A DNA stretch of 42,632 nucleotides, taken from an uncultured Muribaculaceae bacterium (GTDB lineage: Bacteria > Bacteroidota > Bacteroidia > Bacteroidales > Muribaculaceae). This document shows positions 1 to 9,279 of the stretch, in pieces. How positions within the stretch are numbered: the stretch's first letter is position 1; the number at the start of each line of letters is the position of its first letter. The notes under the pieces were generated by a model. It had not been told where the DNA came from. It did not search any database and was given only the letters and a program-made list of their open reading frames with translations. A program made the position numbers and the translations under genes. Where the stretch lies: the NCBI GenBank assembly GCA_910588065.1, contig CAJUPZ010000024.1, positions 1 through 42,632 of the forward strand. Direction: 5' to 3'.

Positions 1-2
1 CA

Positions 3-2999
3 CAAGGGGTCAAACAAACTTGGCCTCAGGGGGCATCCACGCTTGGGTTTTCCACCACCTCCGAATGGCAGAAAATTGAGCCCAAAACCCAGGACGAGCA
101 TGTCAAGCACCCCATCACATTCAAATAAAAATCGGGCTACAGCTTCATTGTGGCCGTGGCAAACGTAGAGAATCCCGGAGTGACGGTGGACGAAAACGGC
201 AATGTATCGGCAAAGGCTCCTCTGAGCGATCTGCTGTCAAAGGCCGACACCTGGAATCAGTTTCTTGCGATATCCGCCTGCGCGCCAACCACTACCGACC
301 AACTTTTCAACGGCATATCGCAGACCTACCCGACAATACCCATGAGCGGCATCTACTCATCATCGCCCGATGTCAACACCCACCCCGCAAAATGGGAGGA
401 TGCCTGCTACGAACCGGTTTTCATTCCCGCCGACAACAGCGGCAAGTACACCCTGCCCGGCGTCATTCACCTGCGCAGACTCATATCGCAGATAAATTTC
501 AACCTCAAGCCGGGACCCGATGTCACAATCACCCCGCAGAGCTTCACGGTTGTCAACGCCCCCAACTACTCCTGGCTCTACGAGCGCAAGAGCGGTATCG
601 CAGGTGTGGCCGCAAACCCCGGCGACTACTGCACCGAAGGCAAACAGGCTGATTTCTACACCACCTCAGAGCTGTTTGCAAACAACTACATCTACCCCGC
701 GGCCGACGGTAGCTACACATTCAACTTCTGGCAGGGTGAGAACAAGCACACAGCTCTTGCCGACGCAGACTGCGATACTTACGACAAACGCGAGCGCGAA
801 AGCAAGCAGGCAGTTGAGGGAACCACCCCGGGCTCATCATCCTCTCTCGAAAACACCGGCATTTTCATCAGCCTCTCAGGCAACTCATGGACCCCCAACA
901 ACATGGCATCATACGTCATTGTGCGCTGCGATGTCAAGCTCAAGAACCCCGTGACTCTCGACGGCCACAACTACACCCGCGAGGGCAACGGCGTGTATAT
1001 CATCCACCTCGGATACTGCGAGGGCAACACCCCCGCCGAGAAAAGCGCCGACTTCAACTGCCGCCGAAACATCGACTATACATACAACGTCACCATAACC
1101 GATGTGAACAACATTTATGTGGAGGCAAACCTCGGCACCGAAAACCAGCCCGGCGCGGAAGGCCTTGTCTCTGATGTGGAAAACGAAACCATCATGCTCG
1201 ACTGCCACTACGGGGCCTTCAATGTGCAGCTCAGCGACCAGGAGCTCGGATTCACACCCTCCGACTATACCTTCGGCTATATTGTGCAGGCATTTTTCAG
1301 AGGCGTGCAGTACACCTTTGACGAAAACACCGTCATCCCTGACAATCAGCGCGGCCTCGTGCGCTGGATAGAACTCCGCCCCACCACTGACGAAAATACC
1401 CTCGCCGACTACAAACCCCTCGCGACAGAAAAGGGCGGTGACGGCAGAACATTTACCCTCGACATGGTCAAACCCGGCGCACTGTCCGCAGACTGCAGGT
1501 CAGCCACCGGATGGTACACCGTCTTTGTAAATGAGTACACCTACGAATCAGACTCCGATGAAAGCAGCGGCAATGACAACTGGCGCTACTATGTCAACCA
1601 GGACAGCCGCCGCGCTTACATCCGTGTGATGCACGGCATATCTGTTGACGGCCAGAGCACCTACGCAAAATCCAAATACGGTGTGTCGCAACGCTCCATT
1701 CAGACATACTACTCCCTTGAAAACTACACCGCCGCCGAGGGTGATATCCCCGCCCGCACAGCTATCGGCGTGGAGCACACCAACGAAATGCGGGGTCTGA
1801 ACATGCGCAGCTCTTACGCCCCGACAAATGTTCTTGACGATGCGAACGGTCGCTACAACGTGTGGGCCTGGCTCAACGGCACACGAAGCGGAGGCACCGC
1901 GCCACGCACCGGAGCCGCCTCTAAAAAATGGAGTGATGTCGTTCAGATCAATACTCTCCAAAGCATTCCGTCAGTCGACGAAATCCAATACTACACTCAG
2001 GCTGCCGCCACTCAGAAACTGCCTGCTCTTGCTCAATATGGAGGAAATCTAAACCTGAGTGCCCAGGACCCGCAGCCCGGTTCATACAATCGCAGCGACT
2101 ACATAGAGGCTATAAACGCCTGCATGAACAGAAACCGCGACCTTAACGGCAACGGCTCCATTGAGCCTGAGGAGCTCCGCTGGTATGTGCCCGCACTCGG
2201 CAAATACCTGCGTATGATTCTCGGCAGAAACTCTCTCCAGTCACCTCTCATGGACTACGCCAACATCCAACGGATCAATACCATAGGCGGAGACAACGGA
2301 TACGCGACCAGACTGGTGTCATACGCCAGCAACAACACCGTACTCTGGGCTATGGAAGGTCTTTCATCTTCAGCTTGGGACGGAGGCTCAGGCTCACTGC
2401 CCACCTATGTCAAAGGTGGCCCCTGGGAGGTGAGGTGCATCCGTAACCTCGGCTCAAATATGGCAAGCGTAACAAAAGGTGAAAAAGTATCTGCCGCATA
2501 CACCCACGATGCAGCGACACGCACTGTAACCATGAGTTACTACGACCTCAACTCCATCCGTACTGAAAAATTGGAATACCTGCCGGTCCACAACATCGCC
2601 AACCAGAACTATAACCGGTGCTACTACTCTTTTGAATACCAATCCGCAAATCTTGGTGGAACATATACCGGCAATGATTTGCTGTACAACAACTACAATC
2701 CCTGCAGCAGCCTCAATACCGATGGCGAGACCGGCTGGCGTGTCCCTAACCAAAAAGAGCTCACTATCATGCGAAATCTCGGAGTGCTGAACACCGTAAA
2801 TTCCAATAATCCATACCTGTCATGTTCGGTGAGTTACTACACAACCTCAGGCTATGGTATGCTGACGGATCCGAATCTGAACAGTAGAAAATTCATGGCG
2901 GTAATCAACTACAACGACAATAATGGCAACTTAGTTTCCAACGCCACTCAGACTGAAGCCTCAACAGCCGGCACTATCCGCTGTGTGCGCGACAAATAA
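3..2999 (+). pseudogene. DUF4906-like surface/fimbria-associated protein, 5' truncated, with an in-frame stop
   Basis: The open frame from the GTG at 150 to the TAA at 2997-2999 encodes 949 residues. That GTG is an unlikely start because the same frame continues upstream to base 3 with protein-like sequence, interrupted only by a TAA at 126-128. The frame is the same on both sides, so this is a nonsense change, not a frameshift. The protein is rich in Asn, Tyr, Thr and Ser. It has an EF-hand-like Ca2+ loop (DLNGNGSIEPEE, residues about 664-675 counted from the GTG) followed by EELRWYVPAL. Near the C-terminus are GWRVPNQKEL (about 862-871) and a terminal IRCVRD. I associate these with Bacteroidales DUF4906/Mfa-like cell-surface proteins, from memory of the family. 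The N-terminus and any signal peptide lie outside the window. If the stop is a sequencing error the gene is intact; otherwise it is a pseudogene. Confidence 0.6.
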
Positions 3000-3045
3000 C
3001 CCGGACATCTAACTATACATATTACATATTATACTAAAAGTGATT

Positions 3046-3084
3046 AAAGCCCCTTATGCGTGAGCATCGGGGGCTTATTTTTCA
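3046..3084 (+). terminator. Intrinsic terminator of the surface-protein gene
   Basis: AAGCCCC (3047-3053) pairs with GGGGCTT (3070-3076). An inner ATGC/GCAT stem closes a GTGA loop, and a T-rich tail follows. It sits about 50 bases after the stop codon at 2999. Confidence 0.8.
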
Positions 3085-3095
3085 TTCCACCCGCG

Positions 3096-3200
3096 GTGAG
3101 CGTGGTCGCGAGAAGTCTGGTACCTCCGGCACCATCTCGGTGGGTAGGACTGCTATCCCCGCACTTCGTACGGGGCTAACAAAATTGGCGAGCCTACGGC
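3096..3200 (-). repeat. Dispersed hairpin repeat, copy A1 (reverse orientation)
   Basis: Read on the minus strand, this segment aligns with the units at 42171-42316 and 42487-42632. It runs GGCTCGCC, TTTTGTTAG, a hairpin with arms like CCCCGTAC and GTGCGGGG (plus strand 3157-3175), then a GGTGCC-GGA-GGTACC hairpin (plus strand 3119-3133), and a C-rich end. The GCGCCC mini-hairpin found in the other copies is deleted here. Confidence 0.75.
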
Positions 3201-3230
3201 TCTATATTACATCCACATTATCTAATTTAG

Positions 3231-3298
3231 GCACCGCCGACGCCCGAGCGCCCGGAGGGTGCGATTATCTTGTTAACCGCGTACGAAGTGCGCGGAAA
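3231..3298 (+). repeat. Dispersed hairpin repeat, copy A2 (forward, partial)
   Basis: Two triloop mini-hairpins follow each other: GCGCCC-GGA-GGGTGC (3248-3262) and CCGCGTAC-GAA-GTGCGCGG (3277-3295), joined by a GATTATCTTGTTAA linker. The same order and nearly the same bases occur at 42187 and 42504. The distal half of the unit is absent. Copies A1 and A2 lie head to head about 30 bases apart. Confidence 0.8.
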
Positions 3299-3330
3299 AC
3301 CAACTACCAACTAAATTTTATGTTAAAAAA

Positions 3331-3362
3331 TTTGGTGCGGCGCAAAATCATCTATAATTTTG
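3331..3362 (+). promoter_or_regulatory. Bacteroidetes-type promoter for the secreted protein
   Basis: TTTG (3331-3334), 20 bases, then TAATTTTG (3355-3362), an exact match to the TTG / TAnnTTTG consensus. Transcription should start near 3370, giving a leader of about 208 bases before the ATG at 3578. The leader includes a C10 run and a terminator-like hairpin. Confidence 0.7.
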
Positions 3363-3409
3363 CGCATATCAATACAGGACGTGTGTGAATATGGATAGGC
3401 TAATTTCTA

Positions 3410-3419
3410 CCCCCCCCCC
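3410..3419 (+). repeat. Homopolymer C10 tract in the leader of the secreted-protein gene
   Basis: Ten consecutive C lie between the predicted start of transcription (about 3370) and the ATG at 3578. Runs of this length are prone to slippage. No other C run of this length lies in a leader in this window. Confidence 0.85.
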
Positions 3420-3436
3420 ACTGTAATCATCTGAAT

Positions 3437-3468
3437 ATTAGCGGATTACATCCGTTAATCGCTTTTTT
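3437..3468 (+). terminator. Terminator-like (attenuator) hairpin in the leader
   Basis: ATTAGCGGAT (3437-3446) pairs with ATCCGTTAAT (3450-3459) around a TAC triloop: ten pairs, one of them G-U. CGC and six T follow at once. It lies downstream of the predicted promoter and 110 bases before the start codon, so it would cut off most transcripts unless antiterminated. Confidence 0.6.
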
Positions 3469-3577
3469 CACACCTATACGGGCTGACTTTCGCTGTACGC
3501 GCGAGTCGGCCTGAATTGTCATATCCCTACCGCAACTAATCAATCTTTTTATAAACCAATCAATACAAGAATCGCTT

Positions 3578-6500
3578 ATGAAAAAACTTTTACTCTTTCT
3601 AATGGCGTTCCTGCTTTTCGCCCCACCCGGCGCTAAAGCAGAAAAAACTATGTACTCATTCGTAGCCGCTGTTGACGGCACGAAACCGGAGTCATACACA
3701 TATCAACAAACTTATGACCAAGGATCAACGGGGAATTATACTGCAGTACTTGGAGCGCAGAATTCTGTTACAGTTTCTGGGGATGATATGTACAAAAGTT
3801 GCCCAACGTCAAGAAGGCTTACAGTTGGTACTGCGTCTGTAGTTGCTGCAATAAATCACATCTATTTCGATGTGTTTTCAATTAACTTTGATTTTACAAA
3901 CAGTTATTACTACACTTATGTAGCACCCTCGAAATTAACAGCAGCCGGAAGAAGTCCCTTTTTATCCAGACTAATAGAAGCCGGATCTCTTATGACGTAT
4001 TACGGCACAAATATGGTATTCAGGCTAAATACTGCTCAAGCTGAATATGGATACTATATAAAATCAATCCGATTCTATACTAAGGCAAACAAAGCCTATG
4101 TCGAAGCTTACGCAAAAAATCTGGCAGCCACAAACGAGAACATCAAACTTGAGGATTACAATTGGGAAAATAGTACTGATTTATATAATGTAGCTACATG
4201 GTATGCGGCTCCGGGGCAGCACGATACCGAAGTTACTTTGGTGTGTCCGGAATCCTTCTACGCCGGAGCTCTCGCTGGAGGTCAGTATAGTGCTACAGAT
4301 GTAACCAAAAATACCAATAGCTGTAACACTTTACCCATTCTGAAATTCGAGAAGTTCGAGTTAGAGTATGAAGTATATAAGTACGAGCCGACTGCTCCCT
4401 CTATCCCGTCGCTATACAACAACAGCAAGCTGCTTGGACTCGGCGAAACCTTCTTTTTTGCTTCCGGCGAAAAACCCTCGCTTTCATTCAGCAAAGGGTC
4501 TGACTCTGATCAGGACAATATCGTAGTATTCTACAAATATGTACCGGAAGGCACTCCTGCTGAAAATGTTCAATACATAAAGGGTGATCTCAGTGCAACT
4601 CCTCAGATAGACACAACTTCCGGCGCCCTCTACTGGTATGCCGCAGACGCTGTGGATGAGAGCTTTAAGAGCGATGTTGCCATTCAGGCTTTCAAAACAT
4701 ACCCTCAGCTCAAAGTATTCGACGTCAAATATGGCAATGGAAGCAACGACACTCCCAATCCCGACGGCATCCTGTGGGTGTACACACAGGATAATCCCAC
4801 CGGTGAAAAATATGTGGCCGGCAAGACCTACAACGACATTCTGAGGATGGTTTTCGTTCCCTCTGACCCCGAGTTGGCAAAAGATGCCATCATCATTGAG
4901 TCTGATTTCAGTGCCGGCGGCTCCATGAAAGCCAACTCTACATGGATGTTCATCAGCAATCCCGCCAAAATGAAAATCCGCACTCAGAATGGCGGTAATC
5001 TTTACTCTGTAACATTCCATCAGGCAACCTCAAACGCTTCTCCCAAAGATTTACAGTTTGACGATCAATACCACTCCGGTAAATGGACTCAGGTGAATAA
5101 TGTATCCAGAACTTTCACATACAATTACAAAGAATACGTGTTCAATGTCTTCAAGGATGCCTACAATACCGGCAACAGTGGTGCTGACATTCTGAGCGTG
5201 ACATACATTCCTGCAGAACCCAAAATTCCCGAAACTCCGTACGCCACCCTTGCTCCAAACGGACGCGGCTCTGACAATGGCGGTATCTTCAAGATGATCG
5301 ACGGCCTCGACCTGCAGATCAACTCCAAGACTCCGGTATATTACTACCCCACAACCGACAACACTGTCACCTCAGTGCCTCTCAAAGATGACTACCACAC
5401 CCTGCAGCCGGGTCAGGTGCTTAAGGTTGAAAACAGCTGGTTTAACGGAAAGTCAACCGGCAAGATTCTGCTGCAGAGCACTCTATGGACACCCAAAGGC
5501 ATGGATGGCGGCGTAGCTCCTGTGTTTATCGAAGTGATAAACACCACCAAGTACGCCAAACTGAGCGAGATTATCAAACCGGATAATACCGGTCGCGACC
5601 TTGTTGTGACACCCTCCGCTCCCATGACCATCACCGGAGTGTATGCAACGCGTAAGGATGGCGGGGCGCAGCTGTCGTCTTACTACGCCTATGTTGTTGA
5701 TGCTGACGGCACTGCAATCAAGCTCGTGAGCACATCGCCCTTCCCTGCGAGCTACACCGCAGGCGCGGTGATTCCCGCAGGCGGCCTTGTGGGCGAGTTC
5801 CGCTACAGCTACGGTGCGCCCGAGATTGTGGTGAGCAACTACACCGGATTCCTCAAGGAAACCACCCCGGGCACTGCTCCCGAGCCTGCCGAGGTGACTA
5901 CCATCAGCACCTCTAACGATGACGGGGCAATTCCCGACTTCAACCGCAAGGTGGTGCTCCGTCACGCCAAGTGGCTGCGCAATACCAAGAGCAGTCAGGT
6001 TGAGGACACCGAGGGCAACCGCTATCTCATTTACTCCCGCTTGATTACTCCCGGCGTTGAAGCGTATGAGTTCACCGAGGATATGTTTAAATCCGAGGCC
6101 GGAACTCTCTGGGCTATCGAGGGCTATGTAGGTCAGGTTGAGGGTGCTACAGCTATCTTCCCCACAGCCAAGGTGCTCCCCTGCCCCGCTACTCCGATTC
6201 TGCTCGCGCCCAACCCCATAAGCGACGATGTCAATGCTATCTCGCCCGAGGTGAATGTGAAGGTGAACCGTACCGAGGGCTACACCTATTATTATAAGAC
6301 CGCCGAGGATGGCGAGCTTAAAGTTCTGCCCGAGGAGGGTCTGACGCTTAAAGCCGAGGACTACACCACCACGCCCTGCGACCTTTGGGTTTACGCTTCG
6401 GCAAACGGTCTCTACAGCTGGAAGCCCGCTCACGTCACCATCACCTGGCACCCGGTGGCCAACACATACACCTCTATCGCTGACTTCAAGGCCGACTATC

Positions 6501-9142
6501 TCAAAGATGAGTTAACTCTGCCCGGCTCGCTGACCGAAGACAAGCCCGAGTTTGGCGAGGACGAGACTGTTGTCTACACACAGTTTAGCCCTGAGGCAGG
6601 CGCGGTTGTGGTTGAAACCACGCCTGAATGGCTCTACATCCGCGACAACTTCGGCGATGAATTCGACTACACATCGAACAACTATCTGATGATTCACAAC
6701 CGCAAAAAGTGGCACAATCCGCAGGTTGGTGAAGGTGAGAATGCCCGCGACCTCGCGCCCGGCGACATCATAACAAACTTCGCTCTCATCCCCGCCCACA
6801 CAAGCCGCGGCAACCTTGTGAGCGAGAGCACCGGATTTGCCCGCACAGTGCAGTTTGTCAAGACCATACCCGGCTTCGAGCCTGCGTTCAAGCCTATCAA
6901 CGTTGGCTATGTGGAGGAGAGCAATCCCGGATTCCACAAAAACATAACTCTCGGCGAGGCCGAGCGTATGCGCCTTGTGCAGCTCAAAAATGTGAAGATT
7001 AAGAACCCCGAGGAAGATGTCTACACCCTCGTTATCGGCCCTGACGATGCCGAGCCCATCACCCTCGCTTTCGACATCTTCACACAGAGCGTAAACGGTT
7101 TCCGCACCGCTTACAACCCCGACAACGCCGATGAACTCTACGACATCAAGGGTGTGCTTATCCGCGACAACCGAATCAAGGACAGCGAGACCTACGCAAT
7201 CGCTCTCATCAGCTTCGACACACAGCACGGTGCCGTGGCTGCTCCCGAAGTGTTTGTGCAGGGAACTACCGACGCCGAGGCCAAAGCCGCTGAGGTACAG
7301 GAGTTTGAGCATGGCCTTGTGGTGGAGATAGCTCCCGAGGAGGGCAGCTTTGTGTACTACTCGCTCAACGGCAAGGACCCGCTCAACAACACCGATGCCG
7401 AGAGCCGTATCTCATACAGCGACCCCATCCCCGTAACCCTCCCCGAGGGTCAGGACCGCGTGGTGGTCAAGGCCTTCGCCTACCGTCCCGGCTACAAGCC
7501 CAGCGCAACTGTGACCCGCACTTTCGTCAAGACAAGCCGTGAGCTCAGCTACCTGCTCAACTTCATCAACCAGGGCGAGCAGGGCCGTGCATACCACTTC
7601 AACGGCAACGTGCGCATCGCAGCAGTAGCCGGCAACTGGATGATGGTGCGCGGCTCAGTGGGCCACTACCTGCCCATCTACAACGCAGACGGCTGGAACA
7701 CAACCGACTACGCCGCCGAGAAATACCTCACCGACTTCCTCATGACCTTCGACAATACCGAGGGCAACATCCGCGGCATGGCCAAGGACTTCAAACCCTC
7801 GACCGACAAGCCCGCCGACATCAAAGAGATTGAGCTCACTCCCGACAGCGTGACTTTCATCAGCGAGGCAAACGCCCGCCGATATGTCAAGTTGTACAGC
7901 GCACGCGTTGCAGCCGATGCCACAACCGCCGCCGAAGGTGATGCAGCCGCATCATGGACAGTCACCGGAAGCAACCACCAGGGTGCTCCCCACCGCCTCG
8001 ATATCAGCTCCTTAGGCACTGCCACCGGAGCCGAGACCCTTGAGGACGGCGCGCTCTACGACATCACCGGCTTTGTGATGCTCGACACCGAAGGCAACGC
8101 CGAACTCTGGGCTACCGGAATTCAGAAAATCGCCCAGACACCACGCGTAAGCGTAAGCGTCAACGGTCAGACACTCTCATACACCGCCGACGGCGACTTC
8201 CGTGAATATGAGGTTGAGCTTGAGGATGGCGATCTTGTTGCCCTCGAATGCCCGCATCGCGCAGCCGTGATCAAGTACTCGTATGACGACAAGAACTGGT
8301 ACACCTACGGCGAAGCGTTCATGCCCACCAACAGCATGATCCACGCCTACGCCCAGGCTCCCGGAGAACGCGCAAGCGCCCATACCCACATCACTATCAC
8401 CCGCAAGGATGTTGCCGGCAATGTTGCCATCTCGGTTGACAACTCTACTCCCGGCAAAGCTGTTGTGGAACTCACCGCGTCAGAGAATGGCGACATAATC
8501 TGGTGGACCTCGAAGGATAATAAGGAGAAGAGGTACACCGGCGCCATCACTCTCACCGAAACAGCCATCATCTACGCTCAGCTCCGTGTTGACGGCAAGA
8601 AAAACGGTGCTGAATCCTACGCCCTTGTGGAGATTATCGCTCCTTCCACCGGTACTCCCGGCAACCCCGGCACACCCGACATCCCCGCCGACAAAATCAG
8701 CGGCAAGGTGGTATTCTCCATCGACGATACCTCCGACCCGACCAAGGTGACTGTATACCTCGCACCCGAGGAGGGTCTGACAGGTACCATCTACTACCTC
8801 ATCAACCCCACCGGACAGGTGACACCCGAAAACGGCACCAGGTATGAGAACCCGATTGAGATGAAAGAGGGTGGCCGCATTGTCGCAATCCTCGTTGAGA
8901 GCGGCAAGTATGCCGGCGAGCCCACCGACATCGCAGTATGGCTGATACCCACCGACATCGACGGCATCGGCTCCGAGAGGAGAGAGGATGAGATCCGTGC
9001 CGAAGGTGGCAGCATCATCGCTCCGGAAGGCAGCGAAGTGTTTGACATCACAGGACGGAGAGTCAACGCAACCGGTCTGCGCGCAGGCATCTACATTGTG
9101 CGTACCCCCGGCGGCAAAGCAGTGAAAGTCAAGGTTGACTGA
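3578..9142 (+). CDS. Large secreted protein with chitobiase-like C-terminal domains and a T9SS sorting domain
   Basis: The protein has 1854 residues. A signal peptide spans residues 1-21 (KK, then LLLFLMAFLLF, ending AKA). I recognise no catalytic domain. Repeated beta-sandwich-like modules follow. The segment at about 1222-1320 has the pattern of chitobiase/beta-hexosaminidase C-terminal domains (FVYYSLNGKDP ... VVKAFAYRPGYKPS). Two related modules lie at about 1608-1690 and 1706-1790. The C-terminus (about 1800-1854, with VFDITGRRV and GIYIVRT) is a typical type IX secretion sorting domain, so the protein is probably exported through the outer membrane and anchored or released. The first kilobase of the gene is much richer in AT than the rest, which suggests a mosaic origin. 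It stands alone, with its own promoter at 3331 and a terminator at 9193. Confidence 0.8.
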   Translation: MKKLLLFLMAFLLFAPPGAKAEKTMYSFVAAVDGTKPESYTYQQTYDQGSTGNYTAVLGAQNSVTVSGDDMYKSCPTSRRLTVGTASVVAAINHIYFDVFSINFDFTNSYYYTYVAPSKLTAAGRSPFLSRLIEAGSLMTYYGTNMVFRLNTAQAEYGYYIKSIRFYTKANKAYVEAYAKNLAATNENIKLEDYNWENSTDLYNVATWYAAPGQHDTEVTLVCPESFYAGALAGGQYSATDVTKNTNSCNTLPILKFEKFELEYEVYKYEPTAPSIPSLYNNSKLLGLGETFFFASGEKPSLSFSKGSDSDQDNIVVFYKYVPEGTPAENVQYIKGDLSATPQIDTTSGALYWYAADAVDESFKSDVAIQAFKTYPQLKVFDVKYGNGSNDTPNPDGILWVYTQDNPTGEKYVAGKTYNDILRMVFVPSDPELAKDAIIIESDFSAGGSMKANSTWMFISNPAKMKIRTQNGGNLYSVTFHQATSNASPKDLQFDDQYHSGKWTQVNNVSRTFTYNYKEYVFNVFKDAYNTGNSGADILSVTYIPAEPKIPETPYATLAPNGRGSDNGGIFKMIDGLDLQINSKTPVYYYPTTDNTVTSVPLKDDYHTLQPGQVLKVENSWFNGKSTGKILLQSTLWTPKGMDGGVAPVFIEVINTTKYAKLSEIIKPDNTGRDLVVTPSAPMTITGVYATRKDGGAQLSSYYAYVVDADGTAIKLVSTSPFPASYTAGAVIPAGGLVGEFRYSYGAPEIVVSNYTGFLKETTPGTAPEPAEVTTISTSNDDGAIPDFNRKVVLRHAKWLRNTKSSQVEDTEGNRYLIYSRLITPGVEAYEFTEDMFKSEAGTLWAIEGYVGQVEGATAIFPTAKVLPCPATPILLAPNPISDDVNAISPEVNVKVNRTEGYTYYYKTAEDGELKVLPEEGLTLKAEDYTTTPCDLWVYASANGLYSWKPAHVTITWHPVANTYTSIADFKADYLKDELTLPGSLTEDKPEFGEDETVVYTQFSPEAGAVVVETTPEWLYIRDNFGDEFDYTSNNYLMIHNRKKWHNPQVGEGENARDLAPGDIITNFALIPAHTSRGNLVSESTGFARTVQFVKTIPGFEPAFKPINVGYVEESNPGFHKNITLGEAERMRLVQLKNVKIKNPEEDVYTLVIGPDDAEPITLAFDIFTQSVNGFRTAYNPDNADELYDIKGVLIRDNRIKDSETYAIALISFDTQHGAVAAPEVFVQGTTDAEAKAAEVQEFEHGLVVEIAPEEGSFVYYSLNGKDPLNNTDAESRISYSDPIPVTLPEGQDRVVVKAFAYRPGYKPSATVTRTFVKTSRELSYLLNFINQGEQGRAYHFNGNVRIAAVAGNWMMVRGSVGHYLPIYNADGWNTTDYAAEKYLTDFLMTFDNTEGNIRGMAKDFKPSTDKPADIKEIELTPDSVTFISEANARRYVKLYSARVAADATTAAEGDAAASWTVTGSNHQGAPHRLDISSLGTATGAETLEDGALYDITGFVMLDTEGNAELWATGIQKIAQTPRVSVSVNGQTLSYTADGDFREYEVELEDGDLVALECPHRAAVIKYSYDDKNWYTYGEAFMPTNSMIHAYAQAPGERASAHTHITITRKDVAGNVAISVDNSTPGKAVVELTASENGDIIWWTSKDNKEKRYTGAITLTETAIIYAQLRVDGKKNGAESYALVEIIAPSTGTPGNPGTPDIPADKISGKVVFSIDDTSDPTKVTVYLAPEEGLTGTIYYLINPTGQVTPENGTRYENPIEMKEGGRIVAILVESGKYAGEPTDIAVWLIPTDIDGIGSERREDEIRAEGGSIIAPEGSEVFDITGRRVNATGLRAGIYIVRTPGGKAVKVKVD

Positions 9143-9192
9143 CACTGACCCCTGAATACAGTCTATATTTCTGTAATCCTAATACAGCAAAC

Positions 9193-9232
9193 TCCCCGGA
9201 TTGGCCGTGAGGTTAGTCCGGGGAATTTTTTT
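9193..9232 (+). terminator. Intrinsic terminator after the secreted-protein gene
   Basis: TCCCCGGA (9193-9200) pairs perfectly with TCCGGGGA (9217-9224), followed by AA and a run of seven T. Confidence 0.9.
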
Positions 9233-9267
9233 GTCCGGTGCCAAACTCCTTATTCCTTATTATTTAG

Positions 9268-9275
9268 TAATTTTG
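9268..9275 (+). promoter_or_regulatory. Possible -7 box for the antiporter/nonulosonate operon
   Basis: TAATTTTG matches TAnnTTTG and ends four bases before the ATG at 9280, so transcription would begin at or next to the start codon. The -33 element is weak: a TTG lies in the T-run of the preceding terminator, but its spacing is poor. Confidence 0.4.
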
Positions 9276-9279
9276 CTGA

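Noticed and set aside
3056..3388. Open frame through the left repeat pair (110 codons)
   Set aside because: It is translated repeat DNA; the same peptide (PGGCDYxVNRVRSAR) appears in copy C at the right edge because the DNA is repeated. No codon bias.
5483..6451. Long minus-strand frame inside the secreted-protein gene (322 codons); similar shadows at 30187-31107 and 32237-33214
   Set aside because: These are side effects of GC-rich codon use in the real genes on the other strand; no domain seen.
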